A stretch of 64,000 nucleotides of DNA from Azorinus chamasolen (lineage: Eukaryota > Mollusca > Bivalvia > Cardiida > Solecurtidae): assembly GCA_963576725.1 (NCBI GenBank), contig OY755241.1:77977003-78041002 (forward strand). Reading direction: 5' to 3'. How positions within the stretch are numbered: the stretch's first letter is position 1; each line of letters opens with the position of its first letter. A program made the translations under genes and the position numbers. The notes under the pieces are model-generated. The model had not been told where the DNA came from, made no database searches, and was given only the letters and a program-made list of their open reading frames with translations. This document shows, piece by piece, positions 63,039 to 64,000 of the stretch.

Positions 63039-63262
63039 TTGAATGTCCTGATTTAATCTTAATCAGAGATAGGTTCTTTCAAGCAGATTCCCTGAGGAAA
63101 CTGTTTGAGCTGGTAGAAATACCAAAAATATTTGATTTTTTAAAAGCCATTAATATATATTCTAAAATTTAAAAGGTATATTTTTAGAATGTCGATTATG
63201 TTTTGTCCTTATTTTCTTTACAATCCTGTTGATCGGGTCTGACATTTACATAATCTAGTAGT
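63036..63262 (+). repeat. Second copy of the LINE 3' end joined at the CATT tail
   Basis: From 'gaatgtcctgatttaatctt' to 'acatttacataatctagt' the sequence repeats 62715-62930 with few changes (GAGGGAACTG to GAGGAAACTG, CGGGACTG to CGGGTCTG). It starts exactly where the (CATT)n tail meets CATTGAATGTCC, a sequence also present at 62710. Its own CATT tail is absent; it ends near 63262. Confidence 0.8.
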
Positions 63263-63874
63263 GAGATTTTAAAAAATTGGCCCCCGCCCCAGGGGTGCCT
63301 CGTTTTCTATAGAAACATGTAAAGTAAAAATTTGAATAACGTCTTCTCTGAAACTGGAAGGTTCTAAGCTTTCATATTAGAACAGAGCATCATGTTCAGG
63401 TCCTCTACATAAGGTATATAAATTTTGCCCCTGGGGTCAAAATTGGCCATACCCCAGGGGGGTGTCAGTTTTCAATAGAAACAATATAGTGAAAACTTTG
63501 AAAATCTTCTCTCAGCTTTCATATTTGGCACATGCCATCATGTTCAGGTCCTCTGCAAAAGTTATATATATTATGCCCCTGGCGTCAAAAGTGGCCCTGT
63601 CCCAGGGGTAGCCAGTTTTCAATAGAAACATACAGTGAAACTTTGAAAATCCTTTCCTGATACTGGAAGGTTCACGGCTTTCATGTTTAGCACATAGCAT
63701 CATGATAAGGTCCTCTACAAAAGTTATATAAATTTTGCCCCTGGATTCAAAATTGGTACCACCCCAGTGCAAGCTAGTTTTCTATAGAAACATACATGTA
63801 TAGTGAAAACTTTGAAAATCTTCTCATCTGATTGTCTGGTGAGCGATATCAGGGCTATTCTGGCCCTCTTGTTT
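63260..63874 (+). mobile_element. Tandem-core element 3, 3' portion
   Basis: Three to four core units ('gaaactggaaggttctaagc', 'tcaggtcctctacataaggt', 'ccctggggtcaaaattggcc') end in 'tggtgagcgatatcagggct' and ATTCTGGCCCTCTTGTTT. The motif GGTGAGC is the inverse of the GCTCACC that starts the 5' portion at 45896. The hairpin CAGGGCtattctgGCCCT closes it. Confidence 0.7.
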
Positions 63875-64000
63875 AAGGTTTTCTTGTAGTTCCTGAATTA
63901 GCGTATTCTTTAATGAATCAATGTGTTCAATAATCTGTGTTTTCAGTTTCTCATTTCAGCTATTGGCGGCAGGAAGCAGATTGAACTGTCTCTGTATTCT

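Overview
The window is AT-rich eukaryotic DNA and most likely comes from a bivalve mollusc. Three things point that way. It holds several repeat families with the layout of the bivalve 'pearl'-type (Helentron-associated) elements. It holds a Penelope-like reverse transcriptase with a tail of a kind I associate with bivalve genomes. It has very dense families of miniature inverted-repeat elements (MITEs). I find no intact host gene. Almost everything that can be explained is transposable elements, their decayed coding parts, or tandem arrays grown from them. The species call rests on style of sequence and recollection, not on a search.

Layout. 0.3-9.2 kb: a tRNA-like sequence; a complete tandem-core element (1.13-2.09 kb); a 19-copy 27-bp minisatellite that is open in one frame; chains of TTAA-flanked hairpin MITEs; and a hAT-type fold-back with an 8-bp target duplication (7.10-7.51 kb). 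9.6-10.45 kb: an 850-bp element with 22-23 bp inverted ends. 12.1-15.3 kb: a decayed Penelope-like element with its 3' tail. 16.7-22.8 kb: exons of a decaying spliced gene of an uncharacterised family, interrupted by MITEs and two orphan Penelope tails. 23.6-26.45 kb: a minus-strand Ty3/Gypsy pol relic with another Penelope tail nested in it. 26.7-27.5 kb: a second Penelope 3' fragment. 28.1-32.8 kb: an element with GGTCAA-type repeats, then a long intronless pseudogene of an uncharacterised multidomain protein carrying a SINE-like insertion. 32.85-34.85 kb: a 5'-truncated LINE.

35.3-47 kb: tandem-core elements, degenerate tandem repeats, fold-back elements and a BEN-like coding fragment on the minus strand. 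48.5-51.95 kb: a satellite of about 465 bp per monomer with an alternating two-monomer pattern, one end of which resembles the arm of a MITE found elsewhere in the window. 52.3-56.5 kb: duplicated segments, one copy carrying LINE fragments in inverted arrangement and another preserving an apparent empty site; nested MITEs; and a second hAT fold-back with an 8-bp target duplication. 57.1-59.6 kb: a large tandem-core element. 60.3-63.25 kb: a LINE with an intact 411-aa ORF1, an endonuclease, a deletion that removes the reverse transcriptase, and a second copy of its own 3' end. 63.25-64 kb: the 3' part of another tandem-core element.

How the parts relate. The main theme is reuse. Hairpin MITE arms appear to have seeded two minisatellites and the satellite. 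LINE and SINE-like copies share a 3' tail. The Penelope 3' tail recurs six times, four times without coding sequence. Four different tandem-core element families share one design: matching inverted subterminal motifs, a tandem core and a terminal hairpin.
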